From Galbibacter marinus (GTDB lineage: Bacteria > Bacteroidota > Bacteroidia > Flavobacteriales > Flavobacteriaceae): DNA of 64,000 bases. Shown piece by piece: positions 27,899 to 39,885 of the stretch (positions are counted from its first letter, which is position 1; each line of letters begins with the position of its first letter). Location of the stretch: assembly GCF_000300875.1 (NCBI RefSeq), contig NZ_AMSG01000008.1, positions 1 through 64,000 of the forward strand. Reading direction: 5' to 3'. The notes under the pieces are model-generated. The model was not told the origin of the DNA and ran no database searches. It was given only the letters and a program-made list of their open reading frames with translations. The translations under genes were made by a program, and so were the position numbers.

Positions 27899-30304
27899 AT
27901 GAAAAGACATATTAAAAAAGTAGCGGTTATCGGCTCAGGGATTATGGGGAGCGGAATTGCTTGTCATTTTGCCAATATTGGTGTGGAAGTTTTATTGTTA
28001 GACATTCTGCCAAGAGAACTTACTGACAAGGAGAAGGCCAAAGGCCTTTCGATAGAAGATACCGTTGTTAGAAATCGTGTGGTAAACGAGAACCTACAAG
28101 CTGCGTTAAAATCTAACCCCTCTCCTATTTACAATAAAAAGTTTGCCAATAGGATTTCCACTGGAAACCTTGAAGATGATATTTCCAAAATTAAAGATGT
28201 AGACTGGATTATAGAAGTGGTCATCGAAAGACTAGATATTAAGAAATCGGTTTTCCAGTCCATAGAAAAACATCGAACTCCAGGGACTTTAATTACTTCC
28301 AACACCTCTGGAATTCCAATTCACTTTATGAATGAAGGAAGAAGTGATGATTTTCAAAAACATTTTGCTGTAACCCACTTTTTTAATCCTCCTCGATATT
28401 TAAAACTTTTCGAAGTTGTTCCAGGGCCTAATTGTAAAAGTGAGGTAACCTCCTTTTTAATGGAGTACGGCGAGAAATTCCTCGGAAAAACGTCCGTCCT
28501 TGCGAAAGACACTCCTGCTTTTATTGGTAACCGTATCGGTATATTTGGAATACAAAGCTTATTCCATCAGGTAAAGGATATGGGACTAAGTGTGGCAGAG
28601 GTAGATAAGTTAACAGGTCCCGTAATTGGACGACCAAAATCAGCAACATTTAGAACTGTTGATGTTGTAGGGCTAGATACTCTTATTCACGTTGCCAATG
28701 GCTTATATGAAAATTGTCCAGAGGATGAAGCTAGAGAATTGTTTAAACTGCCTAACTTCATTGAAACAATGATGGAGAATAAGTGGTTAGGTAGTAAAAG
28801 CGGTCAAGGGTTCTATAAGAAAGTAAAAGATAAAAGTGGAAAGAGTACTATCCTAGAGCTCAATTTAGATACCTTAGATTACCAAGAAAGTAAAAAGGCT
28901 CATTTTGATACACTGGAACTCACAAAGTCCGTGGATCGCGTCTCAGATAGATTTCCAATACTGGTGGATGGCAAAGATAAAGCTGGTGAATTTTACCGAA
29001 AGAACTTTGCCTCTCTTTTTGCCTATGTGCAAAATAGAATTCCTGAAATTTCAGATGAATTGTATCGTATTGATGATGCGATGAAAGCTGGTTTTGGATG
29101 GCAACATGGCCCCTTTGAAATTTGGGATGCCATTGGTGTAGAAAAGGGAATTGAGCTGATGAAAAATGAAAACCTCGAAGTTGCCTCTTGGGTGACCGAT
29201 ATGGTTGCTGCAGGAACAAACTCCTTCTACACCGTTAAAGATGGTGCAACCTATTATTTCGATATTCCTAAAAAGCAATATCTTAAAAAGCCTGGACAGG
29301 ACGCCTTTGTTATCCTTGATAACATTAGATCCACTAAGGAAGTATGGAAAAACCCAGGTGTTGTGGTTGAGGACTTAGGTGATGGTATTCTCAACGTTGA
29401 GTTCATCTCAAAAATGAATACCCTAGGAGGTGAAGTTATTCAAGGATTAAATAAAGCCATCGATATTGCTGAAAAGGATTTCCAAGGATTAGTAGTTGGA
29501 AATCAAGGAGCGAATTTCTCGGTGGGTGCTAACATCGGTATGATCTTTATGATGGCAGTTGAACAGGAATATGATGAACTTAATTTTGCCATAAAGACTT
29601 TCCAAGATACAATGATGAGAATGCGATACTCTGCTATTCCGACAGTGGCTGCACCACACGGAATGACCTTAGGAGGTGGTTGTGAACTATCCATGCATGC
29701 TGATAAGGTAGTAGCCGCGGCTGAAACATATATTGGATTAGTAGAATTTGGTGTAGGAGTTATTCCTGGCGGTGGAGGTTCAAAAGAAATGACCTTGCGG
29801 GCTGCTGATTTATTTCGAAAAGATGATGTTGAACTCAACATCCTTCGCGAACATTTCTTAACTATTGGAATGGCTAAGGTATCTACCTCAGCTCATGAAG
29901 CCTTTGATTTGAATATTCTTCAAAAAGGAAAAGACATAGTGGTGGTGAACAACGATCGTCTTATCGCCGAGGCTAAAAAGCATGCATTAATTATGGCAGA
30001 GGCTGGTTACACCCAACCTGTTAAACGAAAAGATGTTAAAGTATTAGGCAAACAAGCCCTCGGTATGTTCCTTGTTGGGACCGATGCTATGGAAGCGGGA
30101 GGATACATCTCAGAACACGATTTGAAAATTGCAAACAAACTTGCCTATGTAATGGCAGGGGGTGACTTATCTGAAGCCACTATGGTATCAGAGCAGTACC
30201 TACTCGATTTAGAACGTGAGGCTTTTTTATCCCTATGCACTGAACGAAAAACCTTGGAGAGAATACAACATATGTTGAAAACAGGAAAACCACTTAGAAA
30301 TTAA
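27899..30304 (+). CDS. fadN: 3-hydroxyacyl-CoA dehydrogenase / enoyl-CoA hydratase (FadN type)
   Basis: 801-residue bifunctional beta-oxidation enzyme. The N-terminal NAD-binding Rossmann motif is VIGSGIMGSGIA (about 10-21), followed by the 3HCDH catalytic part with HFFNPPRYLKL and KDTPAFIGNRIG. The hydratase/crotonase domain is C-terminal (about 490-690), with GANFSVGANI and GGGCELSMHAD. This order, dehydrogenase first, is that of Bacillus FadN, not of E. coli FadB. The gene order fadN-fadA-fadE also matches the Bacillus operon. Confidence 0.94.
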   Translation: MKRHIKKVAVIGSGIMGSGIACHFANIGVEVLLLDILPRELTDKEKAKGLSIEDTVVRNRVVNENLQAALKSNPSPIYNKKFANRISTGNLEDDISKIKDVDWIIEVVIERLDIKKSVFQSIEKHRTPGTLITSNTSGIPIHFMNEGRSDDFQKHFAVTHFFNPPRYLKLFEVVPGPNCKSEVTSFLMEYGEKFLGKTSVLAKDTPAFIGNRIGIFGIQSLFHQVKDMGLSVAEVDKLTGPVIGRPKSATFRTVDVVGLDTLIHVANGLYENCPEDEARELFKLPNFIETMMENKWLGSKSGQGFYKKVKDKSGKSTILELNLDTLDYQESKKAHFDTLELTKSVDRVSDRFPILVDGKDKAGEFYRKNFASLFAYVQNRIPEISDELYRIDDAMKAGFGWQHGPFEIWDAIGVEKGIELMKNENLEVASWVTDMVAAGTNSFYTVKDGATYYFDIPKKQYLKKPGQDAFVILDNIRSTKEVWKNPGVVVEDLGDGILNVEFISKMNTLGGEVIQGLNKAIDIAEKDFQGLVVGNQGANFSVGANIGMIFMMAVEQEYDELNFAIKTFQDTMMRMRYSAIPTVAAPHGMTLGGGCELSMHADKVVAAAETYIGLVEFGVGVIPGGGGSKEMTLRAADLFRKDDVELNILREHFLTIGMAKVSTSAHEAFDLNILQKGKDIVVVNNDRLIAEAKKHALIMAEAGYTQPVKRKDVKVLGKQALGMFLVGTDAMEAGGYISEHDLKIANKLAYVMAGGDLSEATMVSEQYLLDLEREAFLSLCTERKTLERIQHMLKTGKPLRN

Positions 30305-30328
30305 ATTTTCAAATCAAAAATTTAGAAC

Positions 30329-31516
30329 ATGAAAAATACAGCATATATAGTACAAGCCTACAGGACTGCGGTTGGAAAAGCACCCAGAGGCTTACTCCGT
30401 TTTAAAAGACCCGATGAATTAGCTGCTGAGACTATCCAATACATGTTGAAGCAGATACCCCAACTCGATATCACGCGAATCGATGATGTGATTGTGGGGA
30501 ATGCCATGCCTGAGGCCGAACAAGGTTTAAACATGGGACGTTTGATCTCATTGATGGGGTTAGGTATCGAGGAAGTTCCTGGCGTAACAGTTAATAGATA
30601 TTGTGCCTCTGGCCTAGAAACCATTAGCATAGCAACAGCCAAAATACAATCCGGAATGGCGGAGTGTATTATCGCTGGTGGGGCAGAAAGCATGAGTTAT
30701 ATCCCAATGGGAGGTTATAAACCAGTACCTAATTATCAAGTGGCCAAAGATGGACATGAAGATTACTATTGGGGCATGGGGTTAACTGCAGAAGCAGTAG
30801 CTAATGAATATAAGGTATCTCGTGAAGAGCAGGATGAGTTCTCCTATAACTCGCACCAAAAAGCATTAAAAGCAATAAAAGAAAATCGATTTAAAGATCA
30901 GATTGTTCCGATTACTATAGAACAGGTCTATGTTGATAAATCTGGTAAGAAGGCAACAAAACAATACACCTTTGATACCGATGAAGGACCAAGAGGGGAT
31001 ACTTCCAAAGAAATATTAGCCAAACTTCGGCCTGTTTTTGCTCAAAATGGAAGCGTGACCGCTGGAAACTCCTCACAAATGAGTGACGGTGCAGCATTTA
31101 CCCTAGTGATGAGCGAGAAAATGGTTAAAGAGCTCAATATAGAGCCAATCGCAAGATTGGTTTCCTTTGCAGCTGTTGGTGTTCCTCCTAGAATAATGGG
31201 AATAGGTCCAATGAGAGCTATCCCGAAGGCACTTGATCAAGCAGGTTTAAAATTAAACGATATCGACTTGGTGGAATTAAACGAAGCTTTTGCTTCTCAA
31301 TCGGTGGCTGTAATAAGAGAGACCGGTTTAAATCCAGATATTGTAAATGTTAACGGTGGAGCTATAGCTTTAGGTCATCCACTTGGGTGTACTGGGGCGA
31401 AACTCTCTGTACAACTATTTGATGAAATGAGAAGACGCAAAAACAAATATGGTATTGTAACCATGTGTGTAGGTACTGGGCAGGGTGCTGCCGGAGTTTA
31501 TGAGTTTTTAAACTAA
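30329..31516 (+). CDS. fadA: acetyl-CoA acyltransferase (3-ketoacyl-CoA thiolase)
   Basis: 395 residues of the thiolase family; it cleaves 3-ketoacyl-CoA with CoA to acetyl-CoA and a shortened acyl-CoA. The acyl-accepting Cys92 lies in NRYCASGLE, the catalytic His350 in GHPLGCTGA and the second Cys380 in TMCVGTGQG; NEAFASQ is also present. It starts 24 bases after fadN. Confidence 0.95.
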   Translation: MKNTAYIVQAYRTAVGKAPRGLLRFKRPDELAAETIQYMLKQIPQLDITRIDDVIVGNAMPEAEQGLNMGRLISLMGLGIEEVPGVTVNRYCASGLETISIATAKIQSGMAECIIAGGAESMSYIPMGGYKPVPNYQVAKDGHEDYYWGMGLTAEAVANEYKVSREEQDEFSYNSHQKALKAIKENRFKDQIVPITIEQVYVDKSGKKATKQYTFDTDEGPRGDTSKEILAKLRPVFAQNGSVTAGNSSQMSDGAAFTLVMSEKMVKELNIEPIARLVSFAAVGVPPRIMGIGPMRAIPKALDQAGLKLNDIDLVELNEAFASQSVAVIRETGLNPDIVNVNGGAIALGHPLGCTGAKLSVQLFDEMRRRKNKYGIVTMCVGTGQGAAGVYEFLN

Positions 31517-31530
31517 AAAAACAAGATGTG

Positions 31531-33330
31531 ATGGAAACCAAACAAGAAACAATAAGAGGTGGTCAATTTTTAGTAAAACAGACCGAAGCATCAAATGTGT
31601 TTACTCCAGAAGATTTTACGGAAGAACAACAAATGATGCGCGATGCAGTAAAAGAATTTGTTGATCGCGAAGTATGGCCAAACAAAGATCGATTCGAAAA
31701 CAAAGACTATGCCTTTACAGAAGAGATCATGGGTAAGGCGGCAGAACTTGGATTATTAGGTACTGCTGTGCCAGAACAATATGGGGGTCTAGGAATGGGA
31801 TTTGTCACCACTATGTTAGTGTGTGATTATATCTCTGGTGCCACTGGATCACTAGCAACTGCATTCGGGGCCCATACAGGAATCGGAACTATGCCAATTC
31901 TGTTATATGGTACTGAAGAGCAAAAACAAAAATATGTTCCAAAACTAGCATCTGGAGAATGGTTTGGAGCATACTGCTTAACAGAACCTGGAGCAGGTTC
32001 TGATGCCAATAGTGGTAAAACTAAAGCTGTTTTGTCAGAGGACGGAAAACATTATTTGATCAGTGGGCAGAAGATGTGGATTTCAAATGCAGGATTTGCA
32101 AGCTTATTTATCGTTTTCGCTAGAATTGAGGACGATAAGTATATCACTGGGTTTATTGTAGAAAACGATCCTGAAAACGGAATTACATTTGGTGAAGAAG
32201 AGAAGAAGTTAGGTATCCACTCCTCTTCTACCCGACAGGTGTTTTTTAATGAAACAAAGGTACCAGTAGAGAACATGTTATCCGAGCGTGGAAATGGGTT
32301 TAAGATTGCTATGAATGCGCTAAATGTTGGTAGAATTAAATTGGCTGGTGCCTGTTTAGATGCGCAGCGTCGTGTAATTACCGAGGCTACAAAGTACGCT
32401 AATGATCGTATTCAGTTTAAAACTCCAATTAGTCAATTCGGTGCCATTAAAGCAAAAATAGCCCAAATGGCTACTACCGCTTATGTTGATGAATCTGCGG
32501 TATATAGAGCTGCCAAAAATATAGAAGATAGAATTGCAATCCGCATAAGTAATGGAGAAAGCCATCAGGATGCTGAATTAAAAGGAGTTGAAGAATTTGC
32601 TATCGAATGTTCAATTCTAAAAGTAGCCGCTTCAGAGGACTGTCAAGACTGCACGGATGAAGGAATTCAAATATTTGGAGGAATGGGATTTTCTGCAGAC
32701 ACCCCAATGGAGTCAGCTTGGAGGGATGCTCGTATTTCTAGAATTTACGAAGGAACCAATGAGATTAATAGAATGCTCTCAGTAGGCATGCTTATCAAAA
32801 AAGCAATGAAGGGTCATGTGGATCTTTTAGGACCTGCAATGGCCGTAAAAGATGAGCTTATGGGAATCCCAGACTTTAACACTCCAGACTACTCTGAATT
32901 ATTTGCAGAAGAAAAGCAAATCATCTCAAATCTTAAAAAAGCATTTTTAATGATTGCTGGATCAGCAGTTCAAAAATTTGGACAAGATTTAGAGGAACAC
33001 CAACAAATTTTAATGGCAGCTTCAGATATCCTTATTCAGATCTATATGGCTGAATCAGCCATTCTAAGGACAGAAAAAAATGCTGATAGATTTGGTGAGG
33101 ATTCACAAAAACATCAAATAGCAATGGCAAAACTCTATCTCTTTAATGCGGTAGAAAAAGTGAATGCTAAAGGTAAGGAAGCAATCATTTCATTTGCACA
33201 ATCAGATGAGCAACGAATGATGCTTATGGGACTTAAACGCTATACCAAGTACACCAACTTCCCTAACATTGTTGAGCTAAGAAATGCTGTAGCTGACAAA
33301 GTTATCGAGGAAAATGGATATTGCTTTTAG
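31531..33330 (+). CDS. fadE: acyl-CoA dehydrogenase (FadE type)
   Basis: About 599 residues; FAD-dependent first step of beta-oxidation, electrons passing to ETF. The N-terminal helical domain is followed by the FAD/substrate motif CLTEPGAGSDA (about 150-160) and WISNAGFAS. The catalytic base Glu is in RIYEGTNEI, and a C-terminal extension of about 150 helical residues is typical of the long FadE/VLCAD-like type found in Bacillus fadE. The ATG at 31531 is preceded by an in-frame GTG; ATG gives the usual N-terminus. It is the last gene of the operon, followed by a terminator. Confidence 0.94.
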   Translation: METKQETIRGGQFLVKQTEASNVFTPEDFTEEQQMMRDAVKEFVDREVWPNKDRFENKDYAFTEEIMGKAAELGLLGTAVPEQYGGLGMGFVTTMLVCDYISGATGSLATAFGAHTGIGTMPILLYGTEEQKQKYVPKLASGEWFGAYCLTEPGAGSDANSGKTKAVLSEDGKHYLISGQKMWISNAGFASLFIVFARIEDDKYITGFIVENDPENGITFGEEEKKLGIHSSSTRQVFFNETKVPVENMLSERGNGFKIAMNALNVGRIKLAGACLDAQRRVITEATKYANDRIQFKTPISQFGAIKAKIAQMATTAYVDESAVYRAAKNIEDRIAIRISNGESHQDAELKGVEEFAIECSILKVAASEDCQDCTDEGIQIFGGMGFSADTPMESAWRDARISRIYEGTNEINRMLSVGMLIKKAMKGHVDLLGPAMAVKDELMGIPDFNTPDYSELFAEEKQIISNLKKAFLMIAGSAVQKFGQDLEEHQQILMAASDILIQIYMAESAILRTEKNADRFGEDSQKHQIAMAKLYLFNAVEKVNAKGKEAIISFAQSDEQRMMLMGLKRYTKYTNFPNIVELRNAVADKVIEENGYCF

Positions 33331-33363
33331 AACGATTTAATAATATATTTCATAGAGGGTGAG

Positions 33364-33403
33364 AATAGCTGTTGTACACTTTTAGTCGGCAGCTATTTTT
33401 TTT
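33364..33403 (+). terminator. intrinsic terminator of the fad operon
   Basis: Perfect 8-bp stem AATAGCTG/CAGCTATT around an 18-base loop, followed by T8. Confidence 0.8.
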
Positions 33404-33521
33404 GGAATTATCTCAAAATACATTCAATTTCATTTATAATTATTATAGTACAGATCTACAACCTACAGTCAACAAGAAAAGATAGTGGGTGAAAATATAA
33501 TGAGAGCTCCCATCCCCTTTT

Positions 33522-34475
33522 TTATAAATCAAGACTTCCATTTTTAATTTCCTTTAAGAGGGACTGATACTCTAATACAATTTCTTCTACGATAGCTGCG
33601 GTGGGCTTTATAGAATTTATAAGTCCGCTAATTTGACCTATTTCAAGCTCACCTTCATCAAGATCACCTTCAAACATTCCTTTTTTAGCCCTTGCTCTTC
33701 CTAAATGAGCAGCTAAAACTTCTTTCGAAACACCTTGGTGGTATAAGTCTTCTATTTCATAAAAGAATTTGTTTTTCAGCAGTCGTACAGGAGTAAGTTC
33801 TTTTAAAGTGAGTTTAGTATCTCCTTCTTTGGAGGCTACGACCTTTTCCTTGAAATTATGATGAGCCGAGGCTTCATCGCTAGCAACAAACCTACTTCCG
33901 ATCTGTACGCCATCGGCCCCAAGAGTCATTGCGGCTAGCATACCCCTACCCGTTGCAATCCCACCTGCTGCAATTAAAGGACAATTCAGTGCTGAGCGCA
34001 CCATAGGTATTAAGCTCATCGTAGTGGTCTCCTCCCTCCCATTATGACCACCTGCCTCAAATCCTTCTGCCACGATTGCATCAACTCCAGATTGTTGGGC
34101 TTTTAGCGCAAATTTAACGCTGCTCACTACGTGTACAACAGTCACGCCATGCTCTTTTAAAAATGGTGTCCAAGTACTGGGATTACCTGCAGAGGTAAAA
34201 ACAATTTTGACTCCATGATCAAGGACTATATTTAGAAGTTCTTCAATATTTGGATAAAGCAACGGAATATTAATCCCAAAAGGATTCTTTGTAGCCTGTT
34301 TACATTTAATAATATGTTCCTGAAGTACATGTGGATACATAGAACCTGCTCCAATGATTCCTAAAATACCGGAATTCGAAGCAGCAGATGCTAGTCTCCA
34401 ACCACTAGTCCATACCATACCCGCTTGAACTATCGGATATTTTATATCAAAAAGTTGTGTGATTCTATTGTCCAT
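33522..34475 (-). CDS. nitronate monooxygenase / FabK-like flavoprotein
   Basis: 317 residues from ATG 34475; the frame continues 7 codons upstream, but MDNRITQLFDIKYPIVQAGM is the family N-terminus. It is an FMN-dependent TIM barrel of the 2-nitropropane dioxygenase group, with AGGHNG holding the likely catalytic His and PLIAAGGIATGRG and GADGVQIGSRF binding FMN phosphate. The family includes nitronate monooxygenases and FabK enoyl-ACP reductases; sequence alone does not separate them. Next to the fad operon, a lipid-related reductase role is conceivable. Confidence 0.85.
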   Translation of the reverse strand: MDNRITQLFDIKYPIVQAGMVWTSGWRLASAASNSGILGIIGAGSMYPHVLQEHIIKCKQATKNPFGINIPLLYPNIEELLNIVLDHGVKIVFTSAGNPSTWTPFLKEHGVTVVHVVSSVKFALKAQQSGVDAIVAEGFEAGGHNGREETTTMSLIPMVRSALNCPLIAAGGIATGRGMLAAMTLGADGVQIGSRFVASDEASAHHNFKEKVVASKEGDTKLTLKELTPVRLLKNKFFYEIEDLYHQGVSKEVLAAHLGRARAKKGMFEGDLDEGELEIGQISGLINSIKPTAAIVEEIVLEYQSLLKEIKNGSLDL

Positions 34476-34544
34476 AGCCCAAAGATAAGAAAGCATTTTG
34501 AACCTATGGATATTGCGATAATTTTCAAATAAAAACTGCTAATG

Positions 34545-35732
34545 TTAGCCAATAACTCCAGATCCTATCAATTCTTCGCCCAAGTAAAAAGCTACGAATT
34601 GGCCCTCTGTGATAGCACTTTGTGCCTGATCAAATTCAACATACATTCCTCCATCTACTTGGTAAAGTGTTGCTTTTTGAAGCGGCTGACGGTATCGTAT
34701 ACGTGCCATAACTTCAAGCTTCTGATCTGCAATTAACGCTAAATCTTCACGTACCCAATGTAATTCTTCATTGCTCACAAATAAAGCTTTCCTAAACAAA
34801 CCTGGATGGTCTTTACCCTGACCAGTATAGATAATATTTTGATCGACATCGGTTTCTATAACAAATAATGGTTCAGGCGTACCACCCACAGCTAGACCTT
34901 TACGTTGACCTTTTGTGAAATAATGAGCTCCTTGGTGTTTTCCTACAACCTTTCCTTCAGTAATATTATAAGTAAGACGTTGAGCATTATAGGCTAGCTC
35001 GTCAATTTTATTATCAAAACTTCGCAGTTCTTTTTTCTTGAGAACACTACTGGAATCAATCTCGACAATTTGACCCTCTTTAGGTTTTAGTTTTTGTTGT
35101 AAAAACTCAGGTAACCGAACTTTACCAATAAAACAAAGGCCTTGTGAATCCTTCTTATCAGCGGTAATTAACTCATTTTCTTGTGCAATTTTTCGAACCT
35201 CAGGTTTAATAAGTTCTCCTATTGGAAAAAGTGTTTTACTGAGTTGTTCTTGAGATAATTGACAAAGGAAATAAGATTGATCTTTATTTGGATCTTTTCC
35301 AGCCAATAGACGATGAACTTCTTTTCCCTGAACTTCGATTGTTTCTTTTCTACAATAGTGCCCTGTAGCTACATAATCAGCACCTAAACTCAGTGCTATC
35401 TTTAAGAATACATCAAATTTGATCTCTCTATTACAAAGTACATCTGGATTTGGTGTACGGCCTCTTTCGTATTCGTTGAACATATAATCAACGATACGTT
35501 CCTTGTATTGCTCACTTAAATCTACAGTCTGAAAAGGAATCCCTAACTTTTCTGCTACCATCATGGCATCATTGCTATCTTCTAGCCAGGGACACTCATT
35601 TGAAATGGTCACAGAATCGTCATGCCAATTTTTCATAAATAGGCCGATCACCTCATATCCTTGTTGTTTTAAAAGGTATGCAGCTACACTAGAATCCACT
35701 CCTCCGGACAAGCCAACGATCACTCTTTTCAT
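34545..35732 (-). CDS. mnmA: tRNA-specific 2-thiouridylase MnmA
   Basis: 395 residues; adds sulfur to U34 of tRNA Lys, Glu and Gln. The PP-loop SGGVDS is at 9-14; the catalytic cysteines are Cys100 in [11 protein letters not shown] and Cys200 in SQGLCFIG, at the expected spacing. The C-terminal beta-barrel domain is present. A -7 box just upstream predicts a 16-base leader. Confidence 0.97.
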   Translation of the reverse strand: MKRVIVGLSGGVDSSVAAYLLKQQGYEVIGLFMKNWHDDSVTISNECPWLEDSNDAMMVAEKLGIPFQTVDLSEQYKERIVDYMFNEYERGRTPNPDVLCNREIKFDVFLKIALSLGADYVATGHYCRKETIEVQGKEVHRLLAGKDPNKDQSYFLCQLSQEQLSKTLFPIGELIKPEVRKIAQENELITADKKDSQGLCFIGKVRLPEFLQQKLKPKEGQIVEIDSSSVLKKKELRSFDNKIDELAYNAQRLTYNITEGKVVGKHQGAHYFTKGQRKGLAVGGTPEPLFVIETDVDQNIIYTGQGKDHPGLFRKALFVSNEELHWVREDLALIADQKLEVMARIRYRQPLQKATLYQVDGGMYVEFDQAQSAITEGQFVAFYLGEELIGSGVIG

Positions 35733-35751
35733 CTTCTTTGTTTATTAGGCG

Positions 35752-35759
35752 CAAAATTA
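35752..35759 (-). promoter_or_regulatory. -7 promoter box (TAATTTTG) for mnmA
   Basis: Matches TAnnTTTG on the minus strand. The predicted start is near 35748. Confidence 0.4.
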
Positions 35760-35842
35760 CAAAATTCACCTGTAATTTATAGTCGAACCTTCCAATGTTA
35801 CCTTTCAGAAGATTTAGCTTAAAAGTTTTAAAATCCCTTTTA

Positions 35843-35887
35843 AAATTCAAAAGACGGAAATTGTACTATTCCCGTCTTTTTGAATTT
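35843..35887 (-). terminator. long hairpin terminator between yidC and mnmA
   Basis: AAATTCAAAAGACGG pairs with CCGTCTTTTTGAATTT around a 13-base loop. T-rich sequence inside the arms on both strands makes it a good terminator for yidC on the minus strand. Confidence 0.75.
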
Positions 35888-35937
35888 AAGTTATATGTTT
35901 TTTTAGTCCACCTAAAGGTGCAACTAAACTGGCGTAT

Positions 35938-37824
35938 TTATTTTTTCTTTTTCTGTTGCGTTTCCGCCTGCTCCATCATCTCACGCATTTTACGTTGGAA
36001 ACGATTTTCTTTTTTAGGCTTTTTCTTATTCTCTTGAATCTTATCATGTATCTTATCCTCATCTATGATATAATTCTTAATCACAAGCATTATAACAATT
36101 GTAATCAAGTTAGAAATGAAGTAATACAAACTCAATCCACTAGCATAGTTATTAAAGAAAAACAACATCATTATCGGAGAGATGTAAATCATGATTTTCA
36201 TGATGCTGCTCATATCAGGCATCCCTTCTTGAGTAGGTTGTTGCATAGCCTGCTGTTGACCAGTAGTCATTTTCATGTAAAAGAAAATTGCAACCGAAGC
36301 CAAGACAGGAAACAAACTAACGTGGTCTCCATAGAAAGGTATGCTGAACCCATCAGGGAATTTGTAAACAATATCATAAGAAGAAAGATCATCTGCCCAT
36401 AGAAAGGGTTTATGTCTTAACATAATAGCTGTTGGGAAGAACATGAACAGCGCGTAGAAAACTGGTAGCTGAAGTAAGGCGGGAACACATCCACTCATTG
36501 GACTTACTCCTGCTTTACCATAAAGCTTCATAGTCTCCTGCTGACGCTTCATTGCGTTGTCCTTATACTTATCATTAATCTCCTTTATCTCCGGACGCAG
36601 CACTTTCATTTTAGCCTGTGACAAATACGATTTGTAGGTCACCGGTGAAAGCACAATTCGAACCAGAATGGTCATCACAATAATGGCTATACCATAAGGA
36701 AAAACTGTACTTAAAAATCCAAATAGTGGAGTAAAAACATGTTTGTTAATGAATCCAAAGATTCCCCATCCAAATGGAATAGAATCAGAGAGTTGAAGCC
36801 CTTTATAATCGTTAAAAATTCTAGCATCTGTTGGGCCGTAGTACCATTTTAAATTAGAATTCAGCTCTCCTGCTTGTATTTCCAGAGGAAGACTTGAGGT
36901 GTAAAGCTTGGTAAACTTCTCTTCAATAGACTCATCTTCAAACAATTGTTCTGAAGTAAAACTAACGTTTGAAAATTCATTAGGATTAATTAAAATGGAA
37001 CTAAAGAAGTGTTGTCTATAAGAAATCCATTTTACATCCTTAGCTGTGTCATCATCATCTCCTCCTTGAGACAGTTTATTGCTGTTGCCCTCTTCTAAAA
37101 AGGACAAACGCGTATAACGATTCTCGTATTGAATACTTTGACTTTGACGGATCGATTTTTGTTTCCAGTTCAGTTGTACTGGTTGTGAACCGTTTAATAC
37201 ATTAGATAGTCCCTGAGAACGGATCGTATAATCCATCATATATTCTCCTGGCTTTAGTTCGTATCGGTACTCCAAATATTGGTTATTGGATGCCTTGAGT
37301 TTCATGGAAAGTACTTGAGCCTCTCCATTTTGAGTCAAACTAGGTTCAAAGTATAAATCTTGAGTATTGAGTGTTCTGTTGTTTGTAGTTGAAAAGGTCA
37401 AATTAAAAGATGCATTGCCATTCTCTACAAGATACACAGGAACAGAATCATAGCGACTAAAGTTTTTCAAAAGAACTTCAACAATTTGGCCACCTTTATT
37501 GCTTACCTTAAAGCGCACCTTTTCATTCTCAAGTGTTGTCAAATTTTCAGTAGCTGAAGGTAGTGATGCGGAATAAGCAAAAGACCCCAAACTACCTTTA
37601 TATGCAGCAAGAGCAGTAGAATCTTGCAGGTTCACTTGTGGAGTTTGCTCAGTTAATACATTATTTTTACTGGCCTGCTGCTGAGTATCAACTTGTTCTT
37701 GTTTAGCTTTTTCAGCTTGAATCTCCTGATCTGTCGGTGCGTTATTATACAACACCCATATAAGTATAGCACCTATAAGCACAAAACCAATAATAGAGTT
37801 TAGGTCAAACTTTTTTTCTTCCAT
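35938..37824 (-). CDS. yidC: membrane protein insertase YidC
   Basis: 628 residues. Inserts and folds inner-membrane proteins with or without SecYEG. The N-terminal helix (about 7-26) is followed by a large periplasmic beta-sandwich domain (about 80-345) and the conserved Oxa1 core, beginning LFGFLSTVFPYGIAIIVMTILVR, with the hydrophilic-groove Arg in LVRIVLSPVTYKS. The C-terminal tail is strongly basic (KKPKKENRFQRKMREMMEQ), suited to ribosome binding. It lies 97 bases downstream of pyrG on the same strand. Confidence 0.97.
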   Translation of the reverse strand: MEEKKFDLNSIIGFVLIGAILIWVLYNNAPTDQEIQAEKAKQEQVDTQQQASKNNVLTEQTPQVNLQDSTALAAYKGSLGSFAYSASLPSATENLTTLENEKVRFKVSNKGGQIVEVLLKNFSRYDSVPVYLVENGNASFNLTFSTTNNRTLNTQDLYFEPSLTQNGEAQVLSMKLKASNNQYLEYRYELKPGEYMMDYTIRSQGLSNVLNGSQPVQLNWKQKSIRQSQSIQYENRYTRLSFLEEGNSNKLSQGGDDDDTAKDVKWISYRQHFFSSILINPNEFSNVSFTSEQLFEDESIEEKFTKLYTSSLPLEIQAGELNSNLKWYYGPTDARIFNDYKGLQLSDSIPFGWGIFGFINKHVFTPLFGFLSTVFPYGIAIIVMTILVRIVLSPVTYKSYLSQAKMKVLRPEIKEINDKYKDNAMKRQQETMKLYGKAGVSPMSGCVPALLQLPVFYALFMFFPTAIMLRHKPFLWADDLSSYDIVYKFPDGFSIPFYGDHVSLFPVLASVAIFFYMKMTTGQQQAMQQPTQEGMPDMSSIMKIMIYISPIMMLFFFNNYASGLSLYYFISNLITIVIMLVIKNYIIDEDKIHDKIQENKKKPKKENRFQRKMREMMEQAETQQKKKK

Positions 37825-37921
37825 GTAATCTAATCATTAAATTTTTTATTTGGAATACTCCGAATCTAGTGTACTCAAAGATGTATCCAAATGCTTGTTG
37901 TATGTCAAAGTGACATTTATT

Positions 37922-39547
<1,626 letters not shown>

Positions 39548-39594
39548 TTAATTGATTTTAAATGCTTTAATAAGGATAACCGAAATAGTCGCGG

Positions 39595-39602
39595 CAAAAA
39601 TA
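39595..39602 (-). promoter_or_regulatory. -7 promoter box (TATTTTTG) for pyrG
   Basis: Matches TAnnTTTG on the minus strand; the predicted start is near 39591. The spacer was not searched for a pyrimidine attenuator beyond visual inspection, and none stood out. Confidence 0.45.
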
Positions 39603-39653
39603 CAAATAAGAATTAAATAAACACTTTTAAAGGGATTTGATTTTATCCTAAAG

Positions 39654-39884
39654 TCAGCGCATTTGGTTTTTAATATTTCTAATGAGGTCCTCAAGGCCAT
39701 TTACTTTAATTTCGTACATGGCCTCAAGTTGTTGTCCTAATTTTCCCTTTGGGAATCCTTTTTGTTTAAACCACACATAGTAATATTCGGGAATATCCAC
39801 TAAATGATAATCTTTATACTTTCCAAAAGGCATTTTAGCCTTTGCAAGTTGGATCAAAAATGTTCTATTTTCAAGGGTATTCAT
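39654..39884 (-). CDS. DUF3820 family small protein
   Basis: 76 residues. It matches the DUF3820 pattern: MPFGKYKDYHLVDIPEYY, then WFKQKGFPKGKLG and a C-terminal LNGLE-like motif (VNGLEDLI). The family was named from a quorum-sensing-regulated virulence factor and is sometimes linked to nucleic-acid processing; the function is unknown. It starts one base after the stop of the PLP decarboxylase gene, so the two are cotranscribed. Confidence 0.82.
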   Translation of the reverse strand: MNTLENRTFLIQLAKAKMPFGKYKDYHLVDIPEYYYVWFKQKGFPKGKLGQQLEAMYEIKVNGLEDLIRNIKNQMR

Positions 39885-39885
39885 C

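Noticed and set aside
37902-37916. ATGTCA/TGACAT inverted repeat between yidC and pyrG
   Set aside because: Six-bp stem with a 3-base loop and no T-run; could be chance.
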